Shown in pieces: positions 11,427-22,289 of a stretch of 64,000 nucleotides of DNA. The DNA is taken from positions 3,410,001 through 3,474,000 of the forward strand of contig BSYQ01000004.1 in the NCBI GenBank assembly GCA_030272585.1, given 5' to 3'. This stretch comes from Bryopsis sp. KO-2023 (Eukaryota; Chlorophyta; Ulvophyceae; Bryopsidales; Bryopsidaceae). The number at the start of each line of letters is the position of its first letter. The first letter of the stretch is position 1. The notes under the pieces are model-generated. The model was not told the DNA's origin. It did no database searches and worked only from the letters and a program-made list of their open reading frames with translations. The position numbers and the translations under genes are program-made.

Positions 11427-12612
11427 CTGCAAACCAACCACGAGGCATATCAAAAGTGTGCATGGCAAACCACGTACATTCCGTTAAAAGTGCACTTCCG
11501 TCGTGGGTTGTGATATCAACGACAGCCACCCGCAACGCTGGCGTCGAAACACTCTCAATTGCGTTCTGAATCCGCGTGTGTGCGACGAGGAGGAGGAGGT
11601 GAGTTTCAGAAGAAAAAAAACCCTCCCTAGCACAGTTCTCACCAGGATTGGGTTTGCGCGCAAAGGATACTCGTTAAACAGAAAGCTGCTCCGCGACAGG
11701 TCGTTGGATTGTTCTTTTTTTTCACCGCACGGAGTCGATCAACGTCTTGTTTTAAAAAGAGACTTGCCAATACTCGTTCCGTGTGCGGTTCTTCACAGGA
11801 TCAAGCATTCCAAGAATCCTGCGTGGCCGTGACGTGTTCTCATTGTCCGCTGCCCCCCCCCCCCCTCTATGTTGCAAACGCGATTTCCAAACATTGGTTT
11901 GGTCTGTTGGTGCCACCTTTTCGTTCATTTTTTTTCTCTTTGCTGTTTCTTGGCAGGATCTGACCAGCCTTTTTCTTGGAATTTTTCTTTCTTACAGCGA
12001 GAAGCTGCTTGTGGGAGGCCATGGTCTGTTCTGGGGTGTTTTTCAGTAACATTTTTTACAACATTACAATCGCTTTTCCAGATTTAAGAACCTTCCATGC
12101 TTGCTGAGGAAAAAAAAAGTTACATGAGAAGCAACACACTCCAGGGGCTCCTTTCCCACTAACGGGCTGCGGACCGCTGCCGACCCCTTCCACAACACAC
12201 CCTGGCCGCTATTGCGCGCGCATCCTGCACCTGCTGTGACTTAACTTGATGCCAACACAGGGAACCTCGGTTTGAGAAGAATCCTGACTTTCCACAGCCG
12301 CGGTCACTCTCTCGTCATTTTCTCACTCTGCTTCGGACACAAATATGCCCAGCTGAACATCGGATCGGACAGAAAAAGCTCGGAAACGCTTGCTTTCAAA
12401 ACACTGGTATACCATTTTTTGCAGACTTCTGCAGATATATCGCTTGAACCTTTTAAAACAGAGAGACGACGCTCGTCAGCGTGGAAAACGGACGTCCATC
12501 GCACGCTCCCTTTCCGCTGCGGTAACGCCTCCACAAGAAAAAAAGAACAAGAAAACCTGCCAGCTTGCGTTCAGAAGCGAGCTCGCATATAAGCCTTGAT
12601 TACGGATCTGAG
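11427..12612. promoter_or_regulatory. Divergent intergenic region upstream of SnRK2 and the small minus-strand gene
   Basis: About 1.2 kb separates the two divergent start codons. It should hold both promoters and the 5' UTR of the minus gene (from 11478 upward). A TATAA-like string at about 12588 is only 25 bases before the SnRK2 ATG, too close to be a convincing TATA box. No other element stands out. Confidence 0.35.
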
Positions 12613-13575
12613 ATGCCAGCCACCTCCGCTGTGAACCCTCTGGAAGGGCACACTCGATTCCAGAAGTTGAAAGATCTCAACTCGGGCTCGTTCGGCTTCG
12701 TGTGCTTGGCTCTCGACAAAGCTTCTGGCGAGGAGGTCGCGATCAAGTTCCTTCCCCTCATCCCGCCCTTGAGCGACAACGTCGAGCGCGAGATCCTCAA
12801 CCACCGGACGCTTTTGCACCACCACGTGATCCAGTTCAAAGGCGTCTTCTTGACGACCGATCACTTGGGGATAGTTTTGGAGTATGCCCCCGGCGGCGAC
12901 CTGTTGGAGTGGATCCAGAAAAGAAAGGGGGTGGAGGAAGCCATGGGCAGGTGGCTGTTTCAGCAATTGATCATTGGGCTGGACTACATCCACCACATGG
13001 GGGTGGCTAATCGGGACATCAAATTGGAAAACACTCTGGTGGATGATGGGGAGTGGCCCTTGCTGAAAATCTGCGACTTCGGTTATTCCAAAAATTCGGA
13101 CGTGGGGTCAGCAGCCAAGAGCTTGGTTGGGACTAGACCTTACTTGGCACCGGAGGTCATCTCGCAAACGAGGAATTCGAAGCAATACGATGGAAAACTG
13201 GCTGATATCTGGTCATCAGGGGTGTTTCTGTACGTAATGCTGTTGGGGGCATATCCTTTCAGCAACCACCCCTCTCAGGGTATGACCAGCGACTCGGAGA
13301 TCCTGCGAAGAATTCAGCAGGTGGAGTACGAAATTCCGTCGGGGGTGATTTCCTCGGAGTGCGAGGATTTGATCAGAAAAATCTTGGTGAAAAGCCCTGC
13401 TGATCGACCCTCGATTAAGGAGATTCAAGCGCATCCCTGGTATCAAGACAATTTGCCCGAGGGGGCCACCGATTTGACAGAATTTCTAAATTTGAAGGTC
13501 GATGGGTTGCAGTCTGTGGAGGATATCAAGAAAATCCTCGAAGCGGCCCGAACGGAGGGAAGAAATCGAGTGTAG
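12613..13575 (+). CDS. SNRK2: SnRK2-like Ser/Thr protein kinase, intronless
   Basis: Single exon, 320 residues, ATG at 12613. Kinase domain spans about 14-290: glycine loop 'NSGSFGFV' (first Gly replaced by Asn), VAIK with Lys45, EREILNHRTL with Glu60, DFG at 155-157 and 'VGTRPYLAPEV'. The phrases 'KLENTL', 'LKICDFGYSK' and 'YVMLLGAYPF' are diagnostic of SnRK2/OST1 kinases. The catalytic loop reads NRDIKLEN (133-140), so the HRD His is Asn while catalytic Asp135 remains. C-terminal 'LQSVEDIKKILEAA' matches the SnRK2 box (domain I). The protein stops shortly after, without the acidic domain II that binds PP2C in ABA-responsive land-plant members. It is expected to act in osmotic or nutrient stress signalling in cytosol and nucleus. 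Absence of introns in an intron-rich region could mean retroposition. Confidence 0.95.
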   Translation: MPATSAVNPLEGHTRFQKLKDLNSGSFGFVCLALDKASGEEVAIKFLPLIPPLSDNVEREILNHRTLLHHHVIQFKGVFLTTDHLGIVLEYAPGGDLLEWIQKRKGVEEAMGRWLFQQLIIGLDYIHHMGVANRDIKLENTLVDDGEWPLLKICDFGYSKNSDVGSAAKSLVGTRPYLAPEVISQTRNSKQYDGKLADIWSSGVFLYVMLLGAYPFSNHPSQGMTSDSEILRRIQQVEYEIPSGVISSECEDLIRKILVKSPADRPSIKEIQAHPWYQDNLPEGATDLTEFLNLKVDGLQSVEDIKKILEAARTEGRNRV

Positions 13576-14740
13576 TTGAATTTTCTGGCTTTTTTTGCCG
13601 ATCGACCTTCCTAGTCGCTTTTGATATTGAAATGTTTTCACGTCACAGAGGCAAAAATATTTGCTGAGTGCTGCCCTTCGTATGGAAATGTGTTTTCATG
13701 GGCATCTTCCTAGATAGATTTTTTGGTTCGAAGCGAAGATGGGGGAAAATCGCGATAGAGAGATTTTCATCAGGGAACCAGGATCGTGAGTTTTTGGAGA
13801 ATAGGGGAAAAGAGCAGGGATGTGCATAGTGGGGATTCTTTTGAGATTTTGTTATGGCGAGCGGAAACGATGAAGCCAAGCACATAGTAGATGTTTATCC
13901 GCGCTTTGTCAGACAGGATTTCATGGCCATGTATGTTTATTGTCAAGCTGTTTCGCATATTTTCAACCCTCGTTTTACAGGGAGTGCCTTTTCGAACATC
14001 ATACAATACAATACTTCAGCAATACACAACTGCTTCGATACACAATTTCTGGTGAAAGGGGGGGAAAAAGACTGCTTCCTTATATTTTGGGACCACATAT
14101 GCTGACAATTGATCCAAATGAACCAATCCATTGAGGGTTATGTTATTTCCTCTGCTCACTTTTTTGTCCAATGGTAGGACAAGGGGGGTTGTGACAACAC
14201 CCCACTGTCGTGCCTTTTTTGGCAAAAACAAAAATCATAAGGGAACAGCTGATCAACAAGTGCTGGGTCGGTGTCTATGAAAGTCTGCTACAAGGTTCGT
14301 CTCCCCTATCCCTTTTCAAATCTTCACAAGTTTAGCTACTAAACGATTCAGCCCGCATTGATCCAATAAATTTGTCTCAAAAAACAGCAACAAAGCATAA
14401 TAAACCTCCGCGCAAAATCCTGTTACGTTCCACCCCACTTTGCCACAACATCCTGCAACAAAAGAAAACAAAAAAACAGATCGTCAAGGAGCTCCTTTTG
14501 CTTTTTCCACATCGATCGAAGCAATATACGAGACTCATAAGGTATATATACGTGGCTGGCACTGCTGTCTTTGAGGTCCAGGTTAGTTTGGAAAAAAAAT
14601 CCTCAATAAATGGGCAAAGGAATGTATCAGGACACGGGATATTTCCATGATAAGGGTTGCACACTGAAAATCTTTGCATACCTGCCGATCTGCATCAAAT
14701 TAGCCACTTTTTAAAGCTGTTTTACATTTCAGTGTTTATT
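13576..14740. other. Intergenic between convergent SnRK2 and GIF genes
   Basis: No gene seen. The first 300 bases are G/A/T-rich on +; about 14350-14500 is C/A-rich. The region probably holds both 3' UTRs. GIF could also have a further 3' exon here (see that entry). Confidence 0.5.
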
Positions 14741-16541
14741 TCAGGGATATCCACAACAACTCACTCCTGGGCCTTCTCCTATTTTTTGTTTTCTCGTCGG
14801 CTGCACGTCCTCCACATTGATCGAAGCCTGCTGTGGCAGAAAACGTCTTGAAGATTCTTTTTTGCGGGGGGAAAAAAAAAAAGGACAAAAAAAGAGGAAG
14901 AAAACCCAGCCAATTTGTGCAGCCTCCCCTGTTTTCATTCAAAAGGAGGTAATAGATCTTGATGGAAAAACTGCCAGCGAAATTGATAATAGACTCTTTT
15001 TTTAGAAAAACCTACATGTGCATATTTTATGAAGTTGAAGTTGAAACTTTTCACACGCCCATAAAGGGGGAAAAAAACCGAAAACGAATGCAGCCTGTTC
15101 ACAGAAATATGTTAAAGGCTGATATATATATATATATATATATTTGTAAGTATGCTGGCTACCTGTGGCAAGTTTTGGACCCCTCCTTGTAACAAACTCG
15201 AAGCACCGATGGAAACCGGTGGTTGAGCAGCACTTCCTTGGGGGCCTTGATTTGAAACGCAACCCATCGACGAAATACTGCTTCTCGCCTGCTGACTGAG
15301 GGTGTGCACCGCCGGCCTGATCGCATGCGGAGTGGGAGGTGGCGAAGGAGAGGGGGTGGTGGACGGAGATTGATGTGCTGTGGTCGGAGTGGTGGCTGGC
15401 GAGAGCTGAGGCGTCATTTGGGGGGTCATGCTGGGGGTGGTGGCGCTGGGGGTGGAGGCCACCGGGGTGGCTGCAGGAGGGGGAACCGTCGATGCTCCAC
15501 TTTGCTGTGGTCGGATCGGAACATGGGACTGTTCGACAAACAAGGTGCCAAAACGGTGTCGGTTTAAATTTTGAAAGGAGAAAAACGACACACATCCTTG
15601 GATTTTCGTTTTTTGGGGAAAAACCCACAGGAATGGTATGTGGAGGTGGCGGCGGTGGTCAGACTTCTTAATGTACAAGAGTTCCACAGTTGCCTTGCGT
15701 GGGAGGATGATTTGTTCTGCCCAGAAGTCAAATTTTGGAGGAAAACAGAGCTCATCCCAAGAACTCAATCAAGAAATCAAACGCTCACCTGCTGGACTGG
15801 AGGCTGTGGTTGCGAATCAGCCACCGCTGCGAGATACATCAAGTTCTGTTGGAGCCTTTGGTGGTATCTGAATGACAAGCAAGACGAATTATGAATGAAT
15901 CTCCAGCAGTTTTCCCCTCGAAAAAAAGGCCAAAAAAAACAGGGGGGGGACCTCCCATCTGCATTCTGAGGACTCAATGAGTTTAGTGCTGCTCTTCTTC
16001 CCCTTGACGATTCGATCCAGGAATTTCTAAAGTTTTCTTTGGACCTTGAACAGTAAGGTGACAGGATGGATGGACGGTGTGACATTTTTTATTTTTTTTG
16101 AAGAAAATCAATTCCTGTCAGGATGAACACCAGCTTATCCACCCCACCTTTGACATTCTTGAGTTTTCCCTTGGCTGTTGGATTCGAGGATAGCTCTGAT
16201 CAGCGAATGGTTTTCTTCCAAAAGCTGCACCAAAACAACAGCTGAAAAAACCCACTTGCAACACAGTTTCTCCCCAGCCCCCCCAAACCTTTTTCCTCCA
16301 TCACTTTCCAAGAAGCACAAAAAAAACAGTGGGATGTGTTTTCCAGTGCACCTACCTTCTGAATCGTTTCTGTTGTTAACACAGGAGAGGGTGCCTTTTG
16401 GGCACTTTGTGCGGCGGGTTGGCCAGTTCGTTGGCTGCCTTGGGGTGCGGAGAGTGGCAAACTGGCTCCTTGAAAAGCTTGCGGCGTTTGCGACTGGCCA
16501 GGGGCTTGGGACACAGAAGTAGACCTTCCCGCGCTCTGCAT
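14741..16541 (-). CDS. GIF: GRF-interacting factor (GIF/ANGUSTIFOLIA3; SSXT/SNH-domain coactivator)
   Basis: Minus-strand exons 16356-16541, 16148-16224, 15789-15867, 15163-15528 and 14741-14830, phases matching (265 residues). The SNH domain, residues about 57-115, is spread over three exons: 'TTETIQKLLEENHSLIRAIL', 'SNSQGKTQECQ', then 'RLQQNLMYLAAVADSQPQPP', almost as in land-plant GIF1/AN3. The N terminus is Gln/Ser/Pro-rich; the long fourth exon is a Thr/Pro/Ser-rich activator-like tail. GIF proteins bind growth-regulating factors and recruit SWI/SNF chromatin remodellers in the nucleus. The last exon is less certain: a donor at 14764 could replace the stop at 14741. The gene is divergent from the receptor kinase, with about 450 bp between start codons. 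Confidence 0.87.
15088..15116 (+). repeat. Diverged copy of dispersed intronic repeat
   Basis: About 28 bases resemble the repeat at 20347-20380, differing mainly by C-to-T and G-to-A transitions, two of them at CpG sites. It lies in GIF intron 4, antisense to the gene, beside a (TA)n tract at 15121-15143. Confidence 0.6.
15121..15143. repeat. (TA)n microsatellite
   Basis: Alternating TA for about 22 bases, inside GIF intron 4. Confidence 0.95.
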
Positions 16542-16991
16542 GCTGTTTTTTTTCCTTTTGCCAAATCAGAAATCTTGGGTGTGGATGCGTCGATTTTCGC
16601 CCATTTAATTCGTTTGTTTGTTTTTTGTTCGCTCAAACCCAAGTCATTTTGGGAAAAAAAAGTGAGACAGGGGAACCTGCTGCGAAGCTGGTCGAATTTT
16701 GTGGCAGGGTGGCACGTCACATCGAGCGAGGATTCTGTGGGGTTGTGCAGGAATCGATCAACCAGAGCGCGTGCTCCACGACAGAAACAGTCTTTCTGAA
16801 AGGGGCGTCGGAGCCGGAAGTTACGAAAAAGAAAAACGCAAAACGGAAGCACGTTCGGTTATGGACGTGCAGTGACCGCGAGGGATTGAGAAAAATAGCT
16901 TTTGGGGAGGTTTGCTGGACCTTGTGAACACAGTTAGGGGGAATCAGAGGGCTAGGGCAGCAGGTGCATCTTTTGAGGGGGGGGAAGCAGC
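16542..16991. promoter_or_regulatory. Shared divergent promoter region, GIF / receptor-like kinase
   Basis: 450 bp between the two divergent start codons must include both 5' UTRs and at least core promoters. No clear TATA box or known element is visible. Bidirectional activity is inferred from geometry only. Confidence 0.5.
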
Positions 16992-19900
16992 ATGCGAAAG
17001 CCGCGCGAAGTTTTTTCGTGGACGGTTATCGTTCTGGCGACCTGCCTGCAGAGTGCACAGGGACTGCCGACGTCCGTGAGTGATAACGCTGTGGGCAATC
17101 CAGACGGTTCCCTCCAGGGATTGAAGTCTCGAAAACTAGCCCCCATCCCCGAAACTAATAACAACAACAAACGACTTCTAGATGCGAACGGAGCCGTTGG
17201 GGATGACGTCGGCGACGAATCGGCGTGGAGAGCCGTGGTGTCGACGCCACTGGAGTTGAGGGGGGCTTTGGAGCGACCGGAAATAACGTCCATCTTGGTC
17301 GACGAGGATTTGGCCTTGAGGTGGTACAATGGATGGGATGGGGGAAGCCTTTATGGGGGCAATGTGATTTCCAGGAGCACTGGTGTGAACATATCCAGTG
17401 CACACAGTGATAGGCGGGTGGAGGTGGATGTGGGGGGGCATCAGTTGTTGGGATCCTTCCTGGTGCTGGATGGTATCACTCTGACATTGAACAGGTGAAT
17501 GAAACAAACAAACAAACAAACGGGAGCTTGTGTTAGCAGCCAGAAAGAACAGAGGAAGATGGTGGAAAATCCATCGACCAAACGAAACCATTCAATGAAA
17601 CATGGCAGGGATATAATTTGTATTTGCTAACCTTGGTGCTGCTTTATTTTGCTTTTTTTTTGGGAGGGGGGGGGAATAGTTGGGAGTGCTTGTTGAGAAA
17701 TTGTTATCCGTCGACTCATGCATGGTTATTATTTCTGCAACAAATTTTGCTTTGAATTTTGAACGAAAACGTTTGCCCTCAAATGCATGCGTCCCGATCA
17801 CACATCATCAAACATGTCATCGAATGCTTGATTTTGGGATTTTATTTTTTCGTTTATTTTTTCAGACTGGTTTTGAAGAATGTCATGCCGGTGCAAAAGG
17901 AGGCGTTGGAACAAGACGTAGGAGGAAGCCGAATCGTGCTACACGATTCGATAGTCCACATCCAGGCCCCCCAAACCCTTTTGTCTGACATAGCATCGAT
18001 CCGATCTCTTCAACCCGGCTACTCAAATTCGAGCGTCGTCCCATTCAAACCAGGCACATGTCAAATGCATGATCTCGATATTGATTGTCCGGATGGGGGC
18101 TGGTATGGCGAGAATTATCATGAGGTGGTCGGGTGGGGAAGCGAGGGGGAGGGGGGGGCCGGTGCTTTCGAATTCACGGAGTCGTTCGTTGCGATGGAAA
18201 AGTCGGAAAGCAGAGTTGCTCACAATCCTGCCGAATTCCGGAAGGTGAGCTGACCTGGCAGCAACACGGAGATGCGTCTGATCGGCTCCGAGGATTCGCA
18301 TTATGTGGTGTTTACTTTTTAGAGAAAGTAAAATAGGATCACTTGAATTTTTGGTGTTATTGCATCGACCCTACATCATGCTTTTTCATTTCACTCCATC
18401 CTCTCGTAGATATGCACACCAGTTTTTTTTTTTTTTTATTCCTCCGGAAGGGGGTTTTTTAAATTCTACTCTTCCCCCCAACGTGTTCCATCTGAAGCGT
18501 CATCCAATCTTCCACTATGCAAGTCAACAAAACATAAACTCACCCCCCCCCCCCCCCATAAAACTAACATGAACTGATTTAGCTGGGATTCTACCATGAA
18601 ATTGATCCATCTTTGTGCCAAATTAATTTCTTGCACAAGGTATGTTGTTGACAGGGTTCCTTTTCTTTTTTTTTTTCCGCCATGCATGCAGTTCTTAAAG
18701 GATGACCACCTGAAATCCATATTTGTCGACCCACTGGTCAACACCATGGATATGACGAAAACAGGCTCCTGTTCACCTGACCATCCCACCACCACTCTTG
18801 ACCACGATTTGATTTTGGACGGTAGAATGGGGATCTTCAAGGCCATTTTCTTGGCATTCAACAGAACGGAAAATTGCATGCGTGTGGGCAGCGATGTGAC
18901 TTTGCACATACGCGACACCGTGATCGACGACAGTGTGGCTGCAGGGGAATTAAATAAGCTCGTCCCATTTTTCAAGGTGCGTTATGTTACTTTTACATAA
19001 ATATTTACACACCCCTTCCCCTTTTCCAAGAAATTCCCCCGGGAAAAAAAAATTAAATGAAATTGAACGATGATTATTTGTGGACAGATACTCGCTGTGT
19101 TACTTTTGGCTGTGACTTATGTAAAAGATGCATTTTGTTTTTTTTTTAGCATTTTTTGATCGAAAAAAAAAATCAAAACGAGATGAGAATTTCGCATTGA
19201 GCAATGTTGAGCCACCGACGTCAGGTCCCAGTCTCACCTTACAGATGCAATTTTGTTTTCTCATTCTTTTTGTTTTTTTCTTTTTTTTTCCTCACCACAC
19301 AGATGTCAGAAAATTCTCGTCTCACGCTGGAGGCCGTCGTGATTTCAGTGATCCCCACCACTCCTGATTACTCATTAAAAGACGTCGAGAAGGAGCTGCG
19401 ATCCGTGACAAACGGAGGTGCCGACCTCAACATCACGGAGGCCTCCCTCGAATCGTTCTACATATCGGGAACATACATCAAAAACTCCTTTCAAAATCCG
19501 GACACCTCCGGATTAATCCTGGAGCAAGGCACGATTCAAGGAGAGGGGGAATTCAAGGGCACCGTCGATTTGATCTACTCCTTTTTCATCATTGACGACT
19601 CGCTTTTTCCGAGCGAAACGCCCCACCACAGAAAATCCACGTTTCTGGTGTGGCTCCTGACCTCGATCGTCTGTGGCATTGCATTGGTCGGCTATGCATT
19701 TATTGAGCTCAAGAAAAGGCGGGAAGCCTCCTCCAGTAAACTGGGGCTGTACGAACGGCTGTCCACGAGCATTTTCGGGGAGAGTGGGGAAGAGGGCAGC
19801 TGTGAGACTGACGAGGAGGAGTTGACTATAATGAGTCGATCCCCCGCAGATGTGGGCATCGATCAAGAGCATCAGATGGTGGCCGAAAAACTGCTGGAGG

Positions 19901-21392
19901 ATTTGACCCTGGGAAATTTGATCGGTCGAGGAGCTTTTGGCCAAGTTTACAAAGGTGAGGTTCGCATGATCAACGGCTGTCGACCCAAATTTGGATGAGA
20001 TTCGACCAAAATTAGTTTTTGTCTCGTTTATGGAGGGGAGGAAATAGGTTTTGAAAATCTTTTTTTCTTACCTGGTTTCTTTTTTTTTTTGCAGCGATGT
20101 GGAACGGTGCTGTAGTGGCTGTGAAAGTCATTTTCCATCGGCAGAGCGTGATCAGTGCCGATGAAGACATTGCCAGAGAGGCTGCTTTGAGCTCAGATTT
20201 GAGGCATCCCAATGTGGTGCAAACTTTCATGCAAGCCACAAGGGTGGTCTCGAAGCCTTCCGAACAGGTCGGTCATCATCCGATGGAAACAGCCCTGAAC
20301 CCCACAGTTGACCCACAGTTGAAAGTATTCTTACACAATGCCAAAAGGCCGAGTGCAGCCCGTTCACGGAAATGTGTTATTGACTGACTCAGAAAGAAAC
20401 CACTGTTTCATCACAGTGTCCATGTCTAGCTCTCTACCCCATCTCAACCCCACATGTTAGGTTATTCCACCATCCAGATCACTTCAGCGAGCTGCAACAC
20501 TAGCCAACCAACCATCGCTCTAGTTTTTTAATGATCAGTGGCATCTGCACATGCAATCGAGGTCTATGAATCGTCGTTTGAGGTTTTGGAGTGTTCGTCA
20601 TGATAGGGGCCTGCACCTCAGCAACAAAAATCGACCCTAGCCGAAGACAACCCCTACCTAGCCATCCATGAAGCATTCGATCCCTCCGCAGACGCCTCCA
20701 CCAACGTTTCGTCGCTCCGAATGGTCCCTTTGCAGAGCAAGGAAACCTGGTTGGTGCAGGAATACTGCGACTTGGGGTCACTCGGCCACTCTCTCAAACT
20801 GAAGCTTCTGGACAGGGGGGGTCGAATCGACATGGATGCCGTATTGGCCACCTGCTCCGACATCGCACGGGGAATGCAATATTTGCACAGTCGCAACGTG
20901 ATCCACGGCGATTTGAAATGCACGAATGTGCTGCTGTGCAGCAGCATTCAAGACTCCAGAGGGCTGTTTGCAAAAGTTGCGGATTTTGGGTTGAGCAGGC
21001 AAATGGACATGGACGTGACTCACATTTCGACGAATACGGTGGGGACGCTGACTCATATGCCCCCAGAGTTGCTGAAAGGGAGGAAACTGGTACCCAAGGG
21101 GGATGTCTACAGTTTCGGAATAATGATGTGGGAAATCGTGATGGGTAGGAGTCCGTTCGAGGGTTGGACGGCCCCGCAGCTGCTGAGGGCTGTGTTGAAT
21201 CATCATTGGAAACCCACTTTCCCCAACTCGGTTCCGTATGGCTACAGCCAGTTGGGTTTGCAATGCTTGAGCGAAAATCCGCAAGATCGGCCGTCTTTCG
21301 TGGACGTCCTGAGACGATTAGAAAAATTAAGGGAATTAGAAGGGGGAGGAGGGGGGGGTCACGCGACAGGGGGGAAAGCGAACCAGGTTTAG
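16992..21392 (+). CDS. Receptor-like TKL (Raf-like) protein kinase
   Basis: Six exons: 16992-17494, 17866-18244, 18692-18976, 19303-19954, 20095-20267, 20622-21392; phases agree and give 920 residues. An N-terminal signal peptide (residues about 1-33) precedes a roughly 470-residue extracellular region with Asn-Xaa-Ser/Thr sites and short hydrophobic beta-strand-like repeats, perhaps a beta-helix; no named domain is recognised. One membrane segment (about 502-524) is followed by a basic stop-transfer KKRR and an acidic juxtamembrane stretch. Kinase domain: 'IGRGAFGQVYK' (596-606), VAVK Lys617, catalytic loop HGDLKCTN with Asp761, DFG 785-787, 'MPPEL' in place of APE. HGD instead of HRD is common in TKL kinases of green algae. 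Likely an active cell-surface sensor; the ligand is unknown. A Gly-rich tail ends the protein. Confidence 0.9.
20347..20380 (+). repeat. Dispersed intronic repeat, copy 1
   Basis: A 34-base string in intron 5 of the receptor kinase (20268-20621), beginning GGCCGAGTGCAG, recurs without mismatch as reverse complement at 57847-57880. Confidence 0.9.
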
Positions 21393-22289
21393 CACAGGAT
21401 TTGATGGGGTTCAGTGATTGTTTCGTCTTTTGATAGGCTGGCCAACAAGGGAAAAGAAAAAGAAAAAACGCACCAGTGGCGGCTGGCGGCTGTTCCAGGG
21501 TTTTGCCATGATTTGAAACATCAAGCTGAAAATTTTGCGATTGACGCGGGAGGTTAGGATGGTTAATATTTTCTTCTTTTTTTTTCGCCGTTTGTATTTG
21601 TGTACATGAAAAAGATTTTACAAAGAATTGCAACTTGGGAAAGACGAGGCCGAGAGCATTCGATGGGCAATGGGTTTTGTTTTGTGTGTGTGTGTGAATT
21701 CAGTTTACCATTTGTTTTCCTTTGCAGTGGTGGTGGTGTGCTTGTCTGCATGGAATAAGTAGTCTTGAATGGATGCTGAAAAAGAGGAAGCGCCGTTCAG
21801 TCTCACTGGAAAACATGTGGGAACCATGTATATGTAAATTCAATCTTCTTTTCAATCAGTTATGAAAGGGATCAGTGGGGTGCAGGATTCTTTATGAAAA
21901 GGGGGGGGGGGGTATCTGCATGGTGAAACGGTTTCCATCCCTCGGATTGAAAATTTTCATGAAGATTCGCAGCAAAATTGTAAGGCCCACACAGCCACCA
22001 GCCAACAGCCACAAACTGCACTGAATTCTTGACGCTTGAGCTCGGTCAGACGTCCACAGTCTCCGAGCCCAGTTTTTGCATCGTTCCGAGGTCGAGTTCA
22101 TGAGGTCAATCAATCAATCAGTGAATGGTTACACTGTTGACTGAGTTCATGAGGTGCCCAACACAAGACGTCGATTCGACGTCACTTTCCCCAGCCACCA
22201 CATTCTTCCTTTACGTTCAAGGGTTATCCCCATTCTCAGTTTTTCTCAGTTTTTAACCTTTCTCGACGATTTCCCTTCAAAGGACGAAC
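21393..22289. other. Intergenic between receptor kinase and serpin A
   Basis: No gene seen. Contains a poly-G run (21901-21912) and a short TCAA repeat (about 22105-22119). It holds the kinase 3' UTR and the serpin promoter. Confidence 0.5.

Noticed and set aside
15112..15768. 218-codon minus frame as a stand-alone protein
   Set aside because: Only its middle (15163-15528) is GIF exon 4; the rest is intron.
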